A DNA stretch of 64,000 nucleotides from JAXDJJ01 sp034665745 (GCA_034665745.1 JAXDJJ010000035.1:1-64000), one strand, 5' to 3'. Numbered from the stretch's first letter, positions 44,803 to 53,055 are shown. Translations and numbers: made by a program. Notes: generated by a model from the sequence alone, not told the origin.

Positions 44803-45999
44803 TTAGATCAGGTCGGCTGCTGGGCCCAGCGAGGAGAAGTTCTTGCCATCCCACTCGTAGATCCAGATGTCGCCCGGGCCACCTTCGAATTCACCCTGCT
44901 CGTTCCAGGAGTAAGCCTTGGCGATGCCCTGGTAACCCTCGGTGTCTGCGAAGAACTGCACGACGTGCTCACGCACGGCTGCGTTGTCCGAAGTGTCACC
45001 TTCGTAAGCCTCGAGGGCCTGGATTACCAGCTCGGTCACGTCGAACTCGTCCGCGGCGAACGTGCCGGGAGCGTTCTCGCCGTAAGCCTCTTGCATGCCC
45101 GTGACGAACTCGGAAGCCGCGTCGATCTTCAGCGGGTCAACGCACGGGCACGAAGCCAGCGCACCGTCGGCCGCAGGACCGGCAAGGTCACCGAATGTCG
45201 GGTCCTTGGAACCATCGTCGGTCATGAACGTAGCGTCCACGCCGGCTTCCTTCAGCTGCTTCGCGAGCGGACCAGCCTGCGGCGTGTAACCACCGTAGAA
45301 GATGAAGTCCGGTGCGTAGTCAGCGACGTCGGCAACAACGGCCGAGTAGTCGGTCTCTTCCGGGTTGATGATGAATCCACCCTGACCAACGTCGCCCAGA
45401 CCCTTCAGGACGGCGTCGGCAAGACCCTTGGAGTAGTCCTGGTTGTCGTGGATAACCGCAACCTTGGCAACGCCAAGCGACTTGATGTACTCGGCAGCGA
45501 CCGAACCCTGGATGTTGTCAGGGGCAACGGCACGGAACCAAGTGGTGAAGCCCTGCTCGTCGATCGTCTCGTTGGTACCGGTGCCCGAGATCAGGACGCC
45601 GCCCTGACCGAAGATCTTTCCGGTTGCCAACGTCTCACCCGAGAAATACGGGCCGATGACCGCGACGAGGTCCTCGTTGTCGACCAGGTTACGAGCCAGC
45701 GGCGGTGCCTGGTTCGGGTCGCCCTGGCTGTCCTCGCTCGTGAACTCGAGGGTGCAAGCGGTGCGCTCTGCAGCGTTCGCCTGCTCGATCGCGAACTCGA
45801 CACCATCAGCGATGGGCTGACCAACGGATGCGTAGTCACCAGACAGCGCGCCCATGGTGCCGATCACCCAGGTGCAATCTCCACGATTGCCTGCAGCAGG
45901 CCCACCATCGGCAGCCGGCTTGTCATCCCCACACGCAGCTCCAAGCAGCGCGAACGCCGCAAGGATGGCCGCGAGGCCAAACAATTTGCTTCTCTTCAT
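44803..45999 (-). CDS. Branched-chain amino acid ABC transporter binding lipoprotein (first paralogue)
   Basis: 398 aa. Lipobox GAAC near residue 23. LivJ-like fold with GALSGDYASVGQP, QGDPNQAPPLARNLVDNEDL and GPYFSGETLATGK. First gene of the Liv operon (order: this, paralogue, livH, livM, livG, livF), so it is expected to be the most expressed. SD GGGGGAG lies ahead of the ATG. The two paralogues may differ in amino acid specificity. Confidence 0.95.
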   Translation of the reverse strand: MKRSKLFGLAAILAAFALLGAACGDDKPAADGGPAAGNRGDCTWVIGTMGALSGDYASVGQPIADGVEFAIEQANAAERTACTLEFTSEDSQGDPNQAPPLARNLVDNEDLVAVIGPYFSGETLATGKIFGQGGVLISGTGTNETIDEQGFTTWFRAVAPDNIQGSVAAEYIKSLGVAKVAVIHDNQDYSKGLADAVLKGLGDVGQGGFIINPEETDYSAVVADVADYAPDFIFYGGYTPQAGPLAKQLKEAGVDATFMTDDGSKDPTFGDLAGPAADGALASCPCVDPLKIDAASEFVTGMQEAYGENAPGTFAADEFDVTELVIQALEAYEGDTSDNAAVREHVVQFFADTEGYQGIAKAYSWNEQGEFEGGPGDIWIYEWDGKNFSSLGPAADLI

Positions 46000-46099
46000 C
46001 CACTCCCCCTTCTAGGACTTACCTTCCATACCGCGATTGACGGCCCTTGGACCGTCGGAACCTACGCATACTACGCAAGGAGTTACGACATGTGTAGTA

Positions 46100-46675
46100 C
46101 TAGGCAAGAATTTCCTCCGCGACCTCTCGCATCGAGCGCCTCTCGTCCATTGCCTTTTTCTGGATATGGCGGAATGCGTCCCCCTCGGTTAGCCCCTGGG
46201 AGTCCATCAAACGGCCCTTCGCCCGATCTATCGCCTTGCGAGATTCGAGCTGCTCGGATTTGTCCTTGACCTCGTTCCTCACGGCGGTGAGCTCGGCGTG
46301 CCTAGCCAGCGCCACATCGATAGCCGGCATGAGGTCGGACTTCTGGAAGGGCTTGACCAGATACCCCATCGCGCCCGCCTCTGCAGCCCTCTGAACGAGG
46401 TCCTTCTGGGAGAAGGCGGTGAGGATCAGGACGGCGCTGAGGTCGTCTTCGATGATCCGCTCGGCGGCGGTCAGGCCATCCATCCCGGGCATCTTGATGT
46501 CCATGATGACGAGGTCGGGCCCGTGCTCACGCGCGAGCCGGATGGCGGCTTCCCCATCAGCGGCCTCCGCAACGACATCGATGCCCTCTTCCTCGAGCAT
46601 CTCCTTGAGGTCCAAGCGGATGATCGCTTCGTCCTCTGCGATGAGGATCTTGGGGGCGGGGGTCTCGGGCGTCAA
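46100..46675 (-). CDS. Response regulator with ANTAR RNA-binding domain (AmiR/NasT family)
   Basis: 191 aa from a TTG. Receiver domain (about 8-122) with the acidic pair EDE, phospho-acceptor Asp in VIMDIKMPGMDG and the VKPF lysine. The ANTAR domain (about 130-190) has the SRKAIDRAKGRLMD.Q and REVAEEI signatures. ANTAR proteins bind twin hairpins in mRNA leaders and prevent termination. It lies 100 bp upstream of the Liv operon on the same strand. No cognate kinase is adjacent. Confidence 0.94.
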   Translation of the reverse strand: MTPETPAPKILIAEDEAIIRLDLKEMLEEEGIDVVAEAADGEAAIRLAREHGPDLVIMDIKMPGMDGLTAAERIIEDDLSAVLILTAFSQKDLVQRAAEAGAMGYLVKPFQKSDLMPAIDVALARHAELTAVRNEVKDKSEQLESRKAIDRAKGRLMDSQGLTEGDAFRHIQKKAMDERRSMREVAEEILA

Positions 46676-46683
46676 AACGCTGC

Positions 46684-46974
46684 TTAGACCTTGGACCCGG
46701 TGCCGAGCATGCGATCGAGGAGCCGGTCCTGCTCCTTCTGGAGCTCAACGATGTTCTTCTGTGCTTCATCGCGCTGGCGCACAAGACGGTCGTGGTCATC
46801 GCGGGCGACGCGGAACTCGCGGTCGGCCAAAGGGGTCTCGGCTACTAGGGCACGGGTCTTGGCGTCTTCCATCACGTCCATCTGGAACAGCAATTGCTCC
46901 TCGACGATGCGCAGGTCGTTACGCGCCTTCGTCAGGCGATCGCCGATCTCCGCGAGGCTCTTCTCGATACTCAT
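46684..46974 (-). CDS. 96-aa coiled-coil protein
   Basis: 96 aa from ATG 46974. Almost entirely heptad-like charged helix (EKSLAEIGDRLTKARNDLRIVEEQL, then REFRVARDDHDRLVRQRDEAQ). No catalytic motif. It ends 8 bp before the ANTAR gene TTG, so the two are co-transcribed and may form a regulatory pair. A TATACT -10-like element at 46990-46985 is 10 bp upstream of the ATG. Function unknown. Confidence 0.75.
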   Translation of the reverse strand: MSIEKSLAEIGDRLTKARNDLRIVEEQLLFQMDVMEDAKTRALVAETPLADREFRVARDDHDRLVRQRDEAQKNIVELQKEQDRLLDRMLGTGSKV

Positions 46975-47047
46975 AGGGCCGAGAAGTATAGGTACTGAAG
47001 GGTTCGTGGGGAAGGGTCGCGCTTGCGGGTCGTTATCCTGTTGCTTC

Positions 47048-47132
47048 GCCGGAGTGGCGGAACCTGGCAGACGCGATGGATTCAAAATCCATTGTCCGCA
47101 AGGGCGTGCGGGTTCAAATCCCGCCTCCGGCA
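47048..47132 (+). tRNA. tRNA-Leu (anticodon CAA)
   Basis: Class II tRNA of 85 nt: acceptor GCCGGAG/CTCCGGC, D-arm, anticodon stem ATGGA/TCCAT around TTCAAAA (anticodon CAA, reading UUG), a long variable arm (TGTCCGCAAGGGCGT) and T-arm GCGGG/CCCGC. Discriminator A; the 3' CCA is not encoded (CAG follows), unlike the tRNA-Val at 7932. Confidence 0.97.
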
Positions 47133-47204
47133 CAGAGAGGCCTAACGGCCCACCTGCATCGTCTGAACCCTTGCGCGTCCGGGCGACCGTACCGGGAGGT
47201 AAGT

Positions 47205-47237
47205 AAGGCCCGGCACTTTCGTGCCGGGCCTTTGTTC
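47205..47237 (+). terminator. Intrinsic terminator after tRNA-Leu
   Basis: AAGGCCCGGCAC and GTGCCGGGCCTT form a 12-bp stem with a TTTC tetraloop, followed by TTGTT. It lies 72 bp past the tRNA end. Confidence 0.88.
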
Positions 47238-47475
47238 AAGTTCTCGGTGCGGGCTAGGGGCGAGGCCTCCGGCCCTTCTGGATCCTGATCTGTCTCATCT
47301 TGCCCTCCCCCGGTTGGGCCTTCAGTGACCCGTTTACTGTTTCACCTATCGGTACGTTTTCCCGCATTTCTTAGTTGAAACACATAGCTAATCGTCGTCA
47401 TAAAGCGCGCAGCCCTGTAATCAGACATAACTAGTCAATCTGGTCTGGACCAGGGCGAACGTTCCGCCCTGTCAC
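47238..47475. other. Non-coding, relatively AT-rich gap with several inverted repeats
   Basis: No open frame or RNA gene was recognised between the tRNA-Leu terminator and trpA. The stretch 47310-47440 is visibly poorer in G+C than its surroundings. Inverted repeats seen: TGTTTCA/TGAAACA (47338-47344 with 47376-47382), CTGGTC/GACCAG (47440-47453), and a CAGGGCG/CGCCCTG hairpin (47451-47471) just past the trpA stop that may end the trp transcript, although it lacks a T-run. Confidence 0.6.
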
Positions 47476-48252
47476 CTATATGACGTCTAAAGCAGCGCGA
47501 AGGTTGCTGACGAAATCCCCCGCCGCTTGCGCTCCCTGATCGAGAACGATGCGCACCACCGCGCTGCCAACCACGACACCATCGGCGACCGCGGCTGCTT
47601 CAGCGGCTTGCTCGGCGTTCGTGATGCCGATACCGATGAGGACGGGAAGGTCGGTTTCCGCCCGACACGCGGCGACGACCTTCGCGGCACGCTCGGACAA
47701 CGACCCGCGCTCGCCGGTTACTCCAAGGGTCGAGACCGCGTAGACGAATCCGGTAGCGGTTGAGACGATCTTCTTGACGCGTTCGGGGGAAGAGGTTGGG
47801 GCGACCAGCGGGATCCACGCCAAGCCGCTCGCCGAAGCGGCGTCGCGCAGCCCTGCCGACTCTTCGATGGGCAGATCCGGGACGATGAGTCCCGTGAAAC
47901 CTGCGTCCGAGAGCCGGGAGCAGAACTCGGACTCACCGAGATGGTGGATCGGGTTGTAGTACGTCATCGCGACCCGCGGCTTACCGACCTCGATCTCGCT
48001 GGTTATCCGGATGACTTCGAGGGGGCCGATACCTGACGCGATGACGCGCTCCCCCGCGGCCGCGATCACCGGTCCGTCCATCAAGGGGTCGCTATACGGA
48101 AGGCCGACCTCGACCACATCAGCGTGTTCCTCGATCGCGCGCAACGCGTCCGGGTACGACAAGCGATCCGGGATCGCTCCCATCAGGTAAGGCACCAAGA
48201 GCTTCCGTCCAGACGAACGCGCCGCTGTCAGCTTGTCGAGGAGGTCGGTCAC
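47476..48252 (-). CDS. trpA: Tryptophan synthase alpha subunit
   Basis: 258 aa. TIM barrel that cleaves indole-3-glycerol phosphate. Catalytic Glu48 (VVEVGLPYSDPLMDGP) and Asp59 match the canonical Glu49/Asp60, and VYAVSTLGVTGERG is the phosphate-binding block. It overlaps trpB by 4 bp, ensuring coupled synthesis of the alpha-beta complex. Last gene of the leftward his/trp array. Confidence 0.97.
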   Translation of the reverse strand: MTDLLDKLTAARSSGRKLLVPYLMGAIPDRLSYPDALRAIEEHADVVEVGLPYSDPLMDGPVIAAAGERVIASGIGPLEVIRITSEIEVGKPRVAMTYYNPIHHLGESEFCSRLSDAGFTGLIVPDLPIEESAGLRDAASASGLAWIPLVAPTSSPERVKKIVSTATGFVYAVSTLGVTGERGSLSERAAKVVAACRAETDLPVLIGIGITNAEQAAEAAAVADGVVVGSAVVRIVLDQGAQAAGDFVSNLRAALDVI

Positions 48253-49418
48253 TCGTCCAGCGCCTCGGCAACCGTGGCGACGTCTTTGTCTCCGCGTCCG
48301 GAAAGGCCGACGAGGATCAACTCGTCCCCGTCACGCTCGAGTACATGCGCCAAGGCATGGGACGGTTCGAGCGCAGGGATGATCCCTTCGGTTTCCGCGA
48401 GAACGTGGAACGCGCCGAGAGCTTGTGCATCGCCGATGGCCACGTACTCAGCGCGCTTGCTCGCCGCGAGCCACGCGTGCTCGGGTCCAACGCCTGGATA
48501 ATCCAGTCCTGCCGAGATCGAGTGTGCTTCGGCGATCAGTCCCTCGTCGTCCTGCAGCAACATGCTGCGCGCACCATGCAGGATCCCCGGTGAGCCCTTC
48601 GTGATCGACGCCCCGTGTCTCCGATCGAGACCCTCACCCGCGGCCTCGACCCCGACGAGCTTCACCTCGGAGTCACGGTAGAACGCACGGAACAAGCCCA
48701 GCGCGTTGGAACCACCACCGACACACGCGATGACCGCGTCCGGCAAACGTCCGGTTGCCTCGAGGAACTGGGCTCTTGCCTCGTCACCGATGACGGACTG
48801 CAAAGATGCGACAAGCTCGGGATAGGGATGGGGTCCGACCACGGATCCGATCACGTAGTGGGTGTTTTCGACGTTCGTCACCCAGTCGCGCAAGGCTTCG
48901 TTGATCGCGTCCTTCAAAGTTGCAGACCCCGCTTCGACAGGAACGACGTCGGCGCCGAGCATCCTCATCCGCACGACGTTCAGGTGCTGCCTACGAACAT
49001 CGACCGCGCCCATGTAAACCACGCACGGCAGTCCGAAGTAGGCACACGCCGTTGCCGTTGCTACACCGTGCTGCCCGGCCCCAGTCTCGGCGATGATCCG
49101 CGTCTTCCCCATCTGCTTTGCCAACAGCACCTGGCCGACGGTGTTATTGACCTTGTGAGCTCCGGTGTGAGCGAGGTCTTCGCGCTTGAGGAAAACGCGC
49201 TTGCCGGCCCGCTCTGAGAAGCGGACCGCTTCGTACAAGGGCGTGGGCCGGCCGACGACTTCCTTGAGCAACTTCGAAAGCTCAGCCTGGAAGTCAGAAT
49301 CCTCCCGCGCCGTCTCCCATGCGCGCTCGAGTTCGTCCAACGCACCCATCAATGCCTCGGGCACGTACCGGCCCCCGAACTCTCCGAAGCGCCCGGATGC
49401 GTCCGGAACGGTACTCAT
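48249..49418 (-). CDS. trpB: Tryptophan synthase beta subunit
   Basis: 389 aa. PLP enzyme condensing indole with serine. Family blocks GRFGEFGGRYVPEALM and LKREDLAHTGAHKVNN are present, with Lys89 as Schiff-base residue, GAGQHGVATA, and the glycine-rich phosphate loop CVGGGSNALG. TrpB1 type (alpha-dependent). Overlaps trpC and trpA by 4 bp each. Confidence 0.97.
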   Translation of the reverse strand: MSTVPDASGRFGEFGGRYVPEALMGALDELERAWETAREDSDFQAELSKLLKEVVGRPTPLYEAVRFSERAGKRVFLKREDLAHTGAHKVNNTVGQVLLAKQMGKTRIIAETGAGQHGVATATACAYFGLPCVVYMGAVDVRRQHLNVVRMRMLGADVVPVEAGSATLKDAINEALRDWVTNVENTHYVIGSVVGPHPYPELVASLQSVIGDEARAQFLEATGRLPDAVIACVGGGSNALGLFRAFYRDSEVKLVGVEAAGEGLDRRHGASITKGSPGILHGARSMLLQDDEGLIAEAHSISAGLDYPGVGPEHAWLAASKRAEYVAIGDAQALGAFHVLAETEGIIPALEPSHALAHVLERDGDELILVGLSGRGDKDVATVAEALDE

Positions 49419-50188
49419 CGCAGACCTCTGAGCTCACGTAGCTTGGCGACCGGGTCCTGAGCCGTAACCAACGCCTCACCTACGAGCACCGCATGCGCTC
49501 CGGCTGCCGCCATGGCTTCAACGTCGGCCCTGGTCTCAACCCCGGAAAGTCCGACGATGACAACACCATCCGGTACCTGCGGAGCAAGTTTCGCGGTCCG
49601 TTCCGGGTCCACTTCGAAGGTTTCGAGGTCCCTGTGGTTGATGCCGATCACGTCCGCTCCAACCTCGAGAGCACGATCGAGGTCGGACTCGTCGAACACC
49701 TCGACCAACGCGTCCATCCCTAGTGCCCTCGTGGCCGCGAACAATGCACCCAACTCGGCCCCCACCGCCCGGACGATCAGCAGCACCGCGTCGGCGCCTT
49801 CAGCGCGGGACTCGAGTATCTGGAAAGGGTCCACGATGAACTCCTTCCTAAGAACCGGAAGGCCCGCGGGGATCACCGCGTGCAGGTCATCGAGGGAGCC
49901 CTTGAAGCCGCTCGGTTCGGTAAGGACCGAGATCGCGGCCGCTCCACCCTCTGCGTAGCTGCGGGACAGGACGGCTGCGTCTAGGCCTTCGTTCAAGGGT
50001 CCCTTGGAAGGAGAGGCTCTCTTGACCTCCGCGATCACGGCTGTGTCGGGCCCGGTAAGAGATGTCCGGAAGCCCCGAGGTTTCGCAACGGATGAGATCC
50101 GCTGCTCGAGCGCCTCTTCAGTGACCTTGGCGCGGGTCTCTTCGAGACGTGCCCGGGTGGAGCTCAGAAGCTCTTCTAGGTAACCCAC
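49415..50188 (-). CDS. trpC: Indole-3-glycerol phosphate synthase
   Basis: 257 aa. TIM barrel with VIAEVKRASPSKGPL (catalytic Lys), VLRKEFIVDPFQI (catalytic Lys), VIGINHRDLETFEVD and VGLSGVETRADV. Converts CdRP to indole-3-glycerol phosphate. It is monofunctional, with no TrpF fusion. Starts 9 bp after the M28-like gene. Confidence 0.96.
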   Translation of the reverse strand: MGYLEELLSSTRARLEETRAKVTEEALEQRISSVAKPRGFRTSLTGPDTAVIAEVKRASPSKGPLNEGLDAAVLSRSYAEGGAAAISVLTEPSGFKGSLDDLHAVIPAGLPVLRKEFIVDPFQILESRAEGADAVLLIVRAVGAELGALFAATRALGMDALVEVFDESDLDRALEVGADVIGINHRDLETFEVDPERTAKLAPQVPDGVVIVGLSGVETRADVEAMAAAGAHAVLVGEALVTAQDPVAKLRELRGLR

Positions 50189-50197
50189 CGACCGACC

Positions 50198-50953
50198 CTA
50201 ACTTTGGCTACCAAGGAGAAAATCGAACAAGCCCCTACCCAACTCCTCGATGTCCCCACCGATGAAGGTGAGTTGGAACCCCGCGTCCGTGATCGCGCTG
50301 TTGTGCATGTCGATGTCCCGGCACTCGGTCTCCGTGAAAGTTGTCGCCATACCCATGTTGGCCTCGCCCTGGCAGGCGCCAACCGTGTAGAAGTTTGTCT
50401 GGCTCCCGAGAGCGGAACTGAACAGCAAGACAGAGGGATCGATCCCTTCGTCCAGCATGAATTGGGCCAGGCGCCTCGTGCCCCGTGACTCTGCCGTCTC
50501 CGCGCCGAGGGCGGCAAAGGCCACCGAATGCTCCGGATCGGCGACGGTGATAGCCCGAGCAACCTCGAGGAACAATCCAAGTTCTCTTCCTCGCTGCGGA
50601 CGTCCGTTTGGCTGCGTGTCATATGAGATCGCAAGCAGGAACTCTGGGTCTGACCCGTTCGGGGGAAGAGCAACGACGTTCGTCGAGTCAACCGTGTCTG
50701 CCACAGGGACGCTGTCAAGCCTCGGAGAGAAACCGGCAAGTTGGAGATGCCCAAGGATGTAGCTGGCGGCGGCGAGTTCGTGCTGGGACCCTGGGGGGCG
50801 ATCGGGAAGGTCGACATCGAACTGCTCCGCGTGTTGGCGAACGAGCTCGAACTGGACCTCAGGAGGACCGGAGGGCGATGCCGCAGGCACGACCTGCCCG
50901 CCAGGCGAGCAAGCTGCAAGAAGCAACGCGACTGCTGTCAGATATCTGCGCAT
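50198..50953 (-). CDS. Lipoprotein with degenerate M28-type peptidase fold
   Basis: 251 aa from ATG 50953 (GTG 50959 possible). Lipobox LAAC near residue 15. The RPPGSQHELAAASYILGHLQLAGF stretch matches M28 aminopeptidases, but zinc-ligand motifs are missing: the expected HxD reads SYDT and the DD.SG motif is absent, so it is probably inactive as a protease. It sits between trpE and trpC, an odd place for a secreted protein. A binding or structural role is possible. Confidence 0.65.
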   Translation of the reverse strand: MRRYLTAVALLLAACSPGGQVVPAASPSGPPEVQFELVRQHAEQFDVDLPDRPPGSQHELAAASYILGHLQLAGFSPRLDSVPVADTVDSTNVVALPPNGSDPEFLLAISYDTQPNGRPQRGRELGLFLEVARAITVADPEHSVAFAALGAETAESRGTRRLAQFMLDEGIDPSVLLFSSALGSQTNFYTVGACQGEANMGMATTFTETECRDIDMHNSAITDAGFQLTFIGGDIEELGRGLFDFLLGSQS

Positions 50954-50974
50954 GCCCACTTAGTATCAGCGCAC
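50954..50974. promoter_or_regulatory. 21-bp divergent start region with overlapping -10 elements
   Basis: The ATGs of two divergent genes are only 21 bp apart. On the plus strand TAGTAT (50961-50966) is 8 bp before ATG 50975; on the minus strand TACTAA (50965-50960) is 6 bp before ATG 50953. The two -10-like hexamers overlap almost completely, and neither gene has a clear SD. It looks like a bidirectional, leaderless promoter. Confidence 0.5.
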
Positions 50975-51238
50975 ATGACCGACGATCGACCTATCGCATG
51001 GCTCGCACTCGAATCTGGAACCCCCATCGTGAGCTCGGATGGGGAACAGATCGGCAAGGTTGGTGACGTCATCGCGGACCGTGAGAAGGACATCTTCTCC
51101 GGGATCACATTCAAGCCGGGTTTACTTGACGGTGCGGTCTTCGTGCCTGCCGATCGGATCGAAGAGCTGACCAGTACCGAGGTCAAACTGTCGATCTCAG
51201 CCGCCGACGCAGCCACCCTCGAGCCCTACGACTCCTAG
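50975..51238 (+). CDS. Small PRC-barrel-like protein
   Basis: 87 aa from ATG 50975. GTPIVSSDGEQIGKVGDVIADREKDIFSGITFKPG is a PRC-barrel type opening (DG..IG.V.DV), with FVPADRIEELT near the end. It probably binds a ligand or protein. The only plus-strand gene inside the his/trp array; its stop overlaps trpE by 4 bp. Function unknown. Confidence 0.7.
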   Translation: MTDDRPIAWLALESGTPIVSSDGEQIGKVGDVIADREKDIFSGITFKPGLLDGAVFVPADRIEELTSTEVKLSISAADAATLEPYDS

Positions 51239-52725
51239 CTGGAGTTCGCGGCCCCCACGGCGCGGAACGCGGCCTCGACCTTCCTCCTCGTCTCCATCGA
51301 TTCGCCTTCCGGCGACGAATCCGCGACCACACCGGCGCCTGCCTGTACGTATGCCTTGCCTCCGGTCGCAACGATCGTGCGGATCGTGATGCAGGTATCC
51401 ACGTTTCCCGAGAAATCGAAGTAGCCAACGACTCCACCGTAGGGCCCGCGCTTGGTGGTTTCCATCGAATCGATGATCTCCATCGCACGCACCTTGGGGG
51501 CTCCCGTCAAGGTCCCGGCCGGGAACGACGCCGTGAACGCGTCGAACGCGGTGTGGTCGGACCGCAACTTGCCTGTGACGTGCGACACGATGTGCATCAC
51601 GTGCGAATAGCGCTCGACGACCATCAGCTCTTCGACCTGGACAGACCCATACTCGGCAACCCTGCCGATGTCGTTGCGAGCGAGGTCGACCAACATGACG
51701 TGTTCGGCACGTTCCTTCTCGTCGCTCATGAACTCTTGTTCGATGGCTCGATCCTCTGCTTCCGTAGCGCCTCTCTCGCGGGTGCCGGCGATAGGGCGCA
51801 TCTCGATGCGATCCCCTGTCACGCGGATCTGCGACTCGGGCGACGAGCCGGCGATCTCGAACGCAGGATCCGTGCCCGCCGCTTCGAAACGGAAGAAGTA
51901 CATGTAAGGACTCGGGTTAAGGGTCCGAAGGACGCGATATGCATCGAACGCGGAGCCGGTCAGCTCCGTCTCGAAACGCCGCGAGGGCACGATCTGGAAC
52001 GCGTCGCCGGCAAAGATGTGCTCCCGGCACTGCTCGACCCACCCTCCGTAGGTCTCTTCGGACACCGGTGAGCGATAGGTGGAGGGCTCGTCGGTCTCGA
52101 GTTCGCTAGAAGGAGCGGATAGAGACGAGCCGAGGTCGTCGACCAACCCATCGCACCTGCGGCATGCGTCGTCGTAGGCCGCCTCGAGATCTCCCCTGAT
52201 CGGCACGTTCGTGATGACGAAGGCTCGTTGCGTGAAGTGGTCGAAGACGACGAAGGTCCTTGTGAGCAACAGGACCATGTCGGGAAGCCCGAGGGCGTCG
52301 GATGGCACGTTTGGAAGCTGCTCTAGCTCTCGCACGCAGTCGTAACCGATGTAGCCAACCGCGCCTCCGTGAAGAGGCGGCAGACCTTCGAGCCGCGGCG
52401 CATCGCACGACTCGAGCAGCCGGCGGACGTATGCCAAAGGAGCTTCATCGGGCTCTGGAGATACCGGCGGATCGCCCTCGGTCCACACACGGCCGTCCTT
52501 CGCTTTGATGGTGGCGAAGGAGTCCCCACCGAGGAATGAATAGCGCGACCAACGTTCCCCTCCCTCGACGCTTTCGAGCAGGAACGCATTCGGAGAAGGC
52601 GCTACCCGCAGGAATGCGGCCACCGGGGTCTGCACATCAGCAAGGACCTCGCGCCACACAGGTACCACGTTGTGGTCTCGAGCGAGAGAACGGAACTCTT
52701 CTTTGTCCGGCTTGTGAACGGTCAC
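51235..52725 (-). CDS. trpE: Anthranilate synthase component I
   Basis: 496 aa. The LLES feedback-inhibition motif (FLLESVEGG) for tryptophan binding is intact near residue 50. The chorismate-binding domain has AGSSPESQIRV, PIAGTRERG, HVMLVDLARNDIGRV, GTLTGAPKVRAMEII and GPYGGVVGYFDF. Converts chorismate and ammonia or glutamine to anthranilate. No trpG or trpD is adjacent. No leader peptide or attenuator is seen in the 12 bp after hisI. Confidence 0.97.
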   Translation of the reverse strand: MTVHKPDKEEFRSLARDHNVVPVWREVLADVQTPVAAFLRVAPSPNAFLLESVEGGERWSRYSFLGGDSFATIKAKDGRVWTEGDPPVSPEPDEAPLAYVRRLLESCDAPRLEGLPPLHGGAVGYIGYDCVRELEQLPNVPSDALGLPDMVLLLTRTFVVFDHFTQRAFVITNVPIRGDLEAAYDDACRRCDGLVDDLGSSLSAPSSELETDEPSTYRSPVSEETYGGWVEQCREHIFAGDAFQIVPSRRFETELTGSAFDAYRVLRTLNPSPYMYFFRFEAAGTDPAFEIAGSSPESQIRVTGDRIEMRPIAGTRERGATEAEDRAIEQEFMSDEKERAEHVMLVDLARNDIGRVAEYGSVQVEELMVVERYSHVMHIVSHVTGKLRSDHTAFDAFTASFPAGTLTGAPKVRAMEIIDSMETTKRGPYGGVVGYFDFSGNVDTCITIRTIVATGGKAYVQAGAGVVADSSPEGESMETRRKVEAAFRAVGAANSS

Positions 52726-52737
52726 GATCGAAGACGG

Positions 52738-53055
52738 TTATTCGAGTGTTCGGTAGAAGCAACTGTTGGCGCCGGTGTGACAGGCAGGACCCTGCGGCTC
52801 GACGCGCATCAATAGGGCGTCGGCGTCACAGTCGTAGCGGAGCTCGACTAGGTTCTGCGTGTTTCCCGAAGTCGCCCCCTTGTTCCAGTACTCCTGGCGA
52901 GAGCGGCTCCAGAACCACGTGGTCTTCGATTCGAGTGTCCGTCGCACGGCTTCGGCGTTGACCCACGCCAACATCAGGACTTCCCCCGTGTTGGCGTCCT
53001 GGACGATTGCGGGCGCGAGCCCACGGTCGTCGTAGGTGAGCTCGTCCGGAGTCAC
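52738..53055 (-). CDS. hisI: Phosphoribosyl-AMP cyclohydrolase
   Basis: 105 aa from a GTG that overlaps the preceding TAG by 1 bp. ELRYDCDADALLMRVEPQGPACHTG and SCFYR carry the metal-binding Asp and Cys residues of HisI. It is monofunctional: no HisE domain follows. It opens the ring of PRAMP in histidine synthesis. Starts of longer frames in this region are shadows of the M24 peptidase gene. Confidence 0.94.
   Translation of the reverse strand: MTPDELTYDDRGLAPAIVQDANTGEVLMLAWVNAEAVRRTLESKTTWFWSRSRQEYWNKGATSGNTQNLVELRYDCDADALLMRVEPQGPACHTGANSCFYRTLE

Noticed and set aside
46025..46060. GACGGTCC/GGGCCGTC hairpin upstream of the Liv operon as an ANTAR target
   Set aside because: The loop does not show the A1/G4 hexaloop pattern, and no paired second hairpin was found.
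43331..46269. Long plus-strand frames (over 430 codons) opposite both Liv binding proteins
   Set aside because: Antisense shadows that arise from GC-rich codon bias; the minus-strand products are unmistakable ABC binding proteins.
46975..47133. Upstream extension of the coiled-coil gene to 47133
   Set aside because: It would run antisense through tRNA-Leu; ATG 46974 gives the natural protein.
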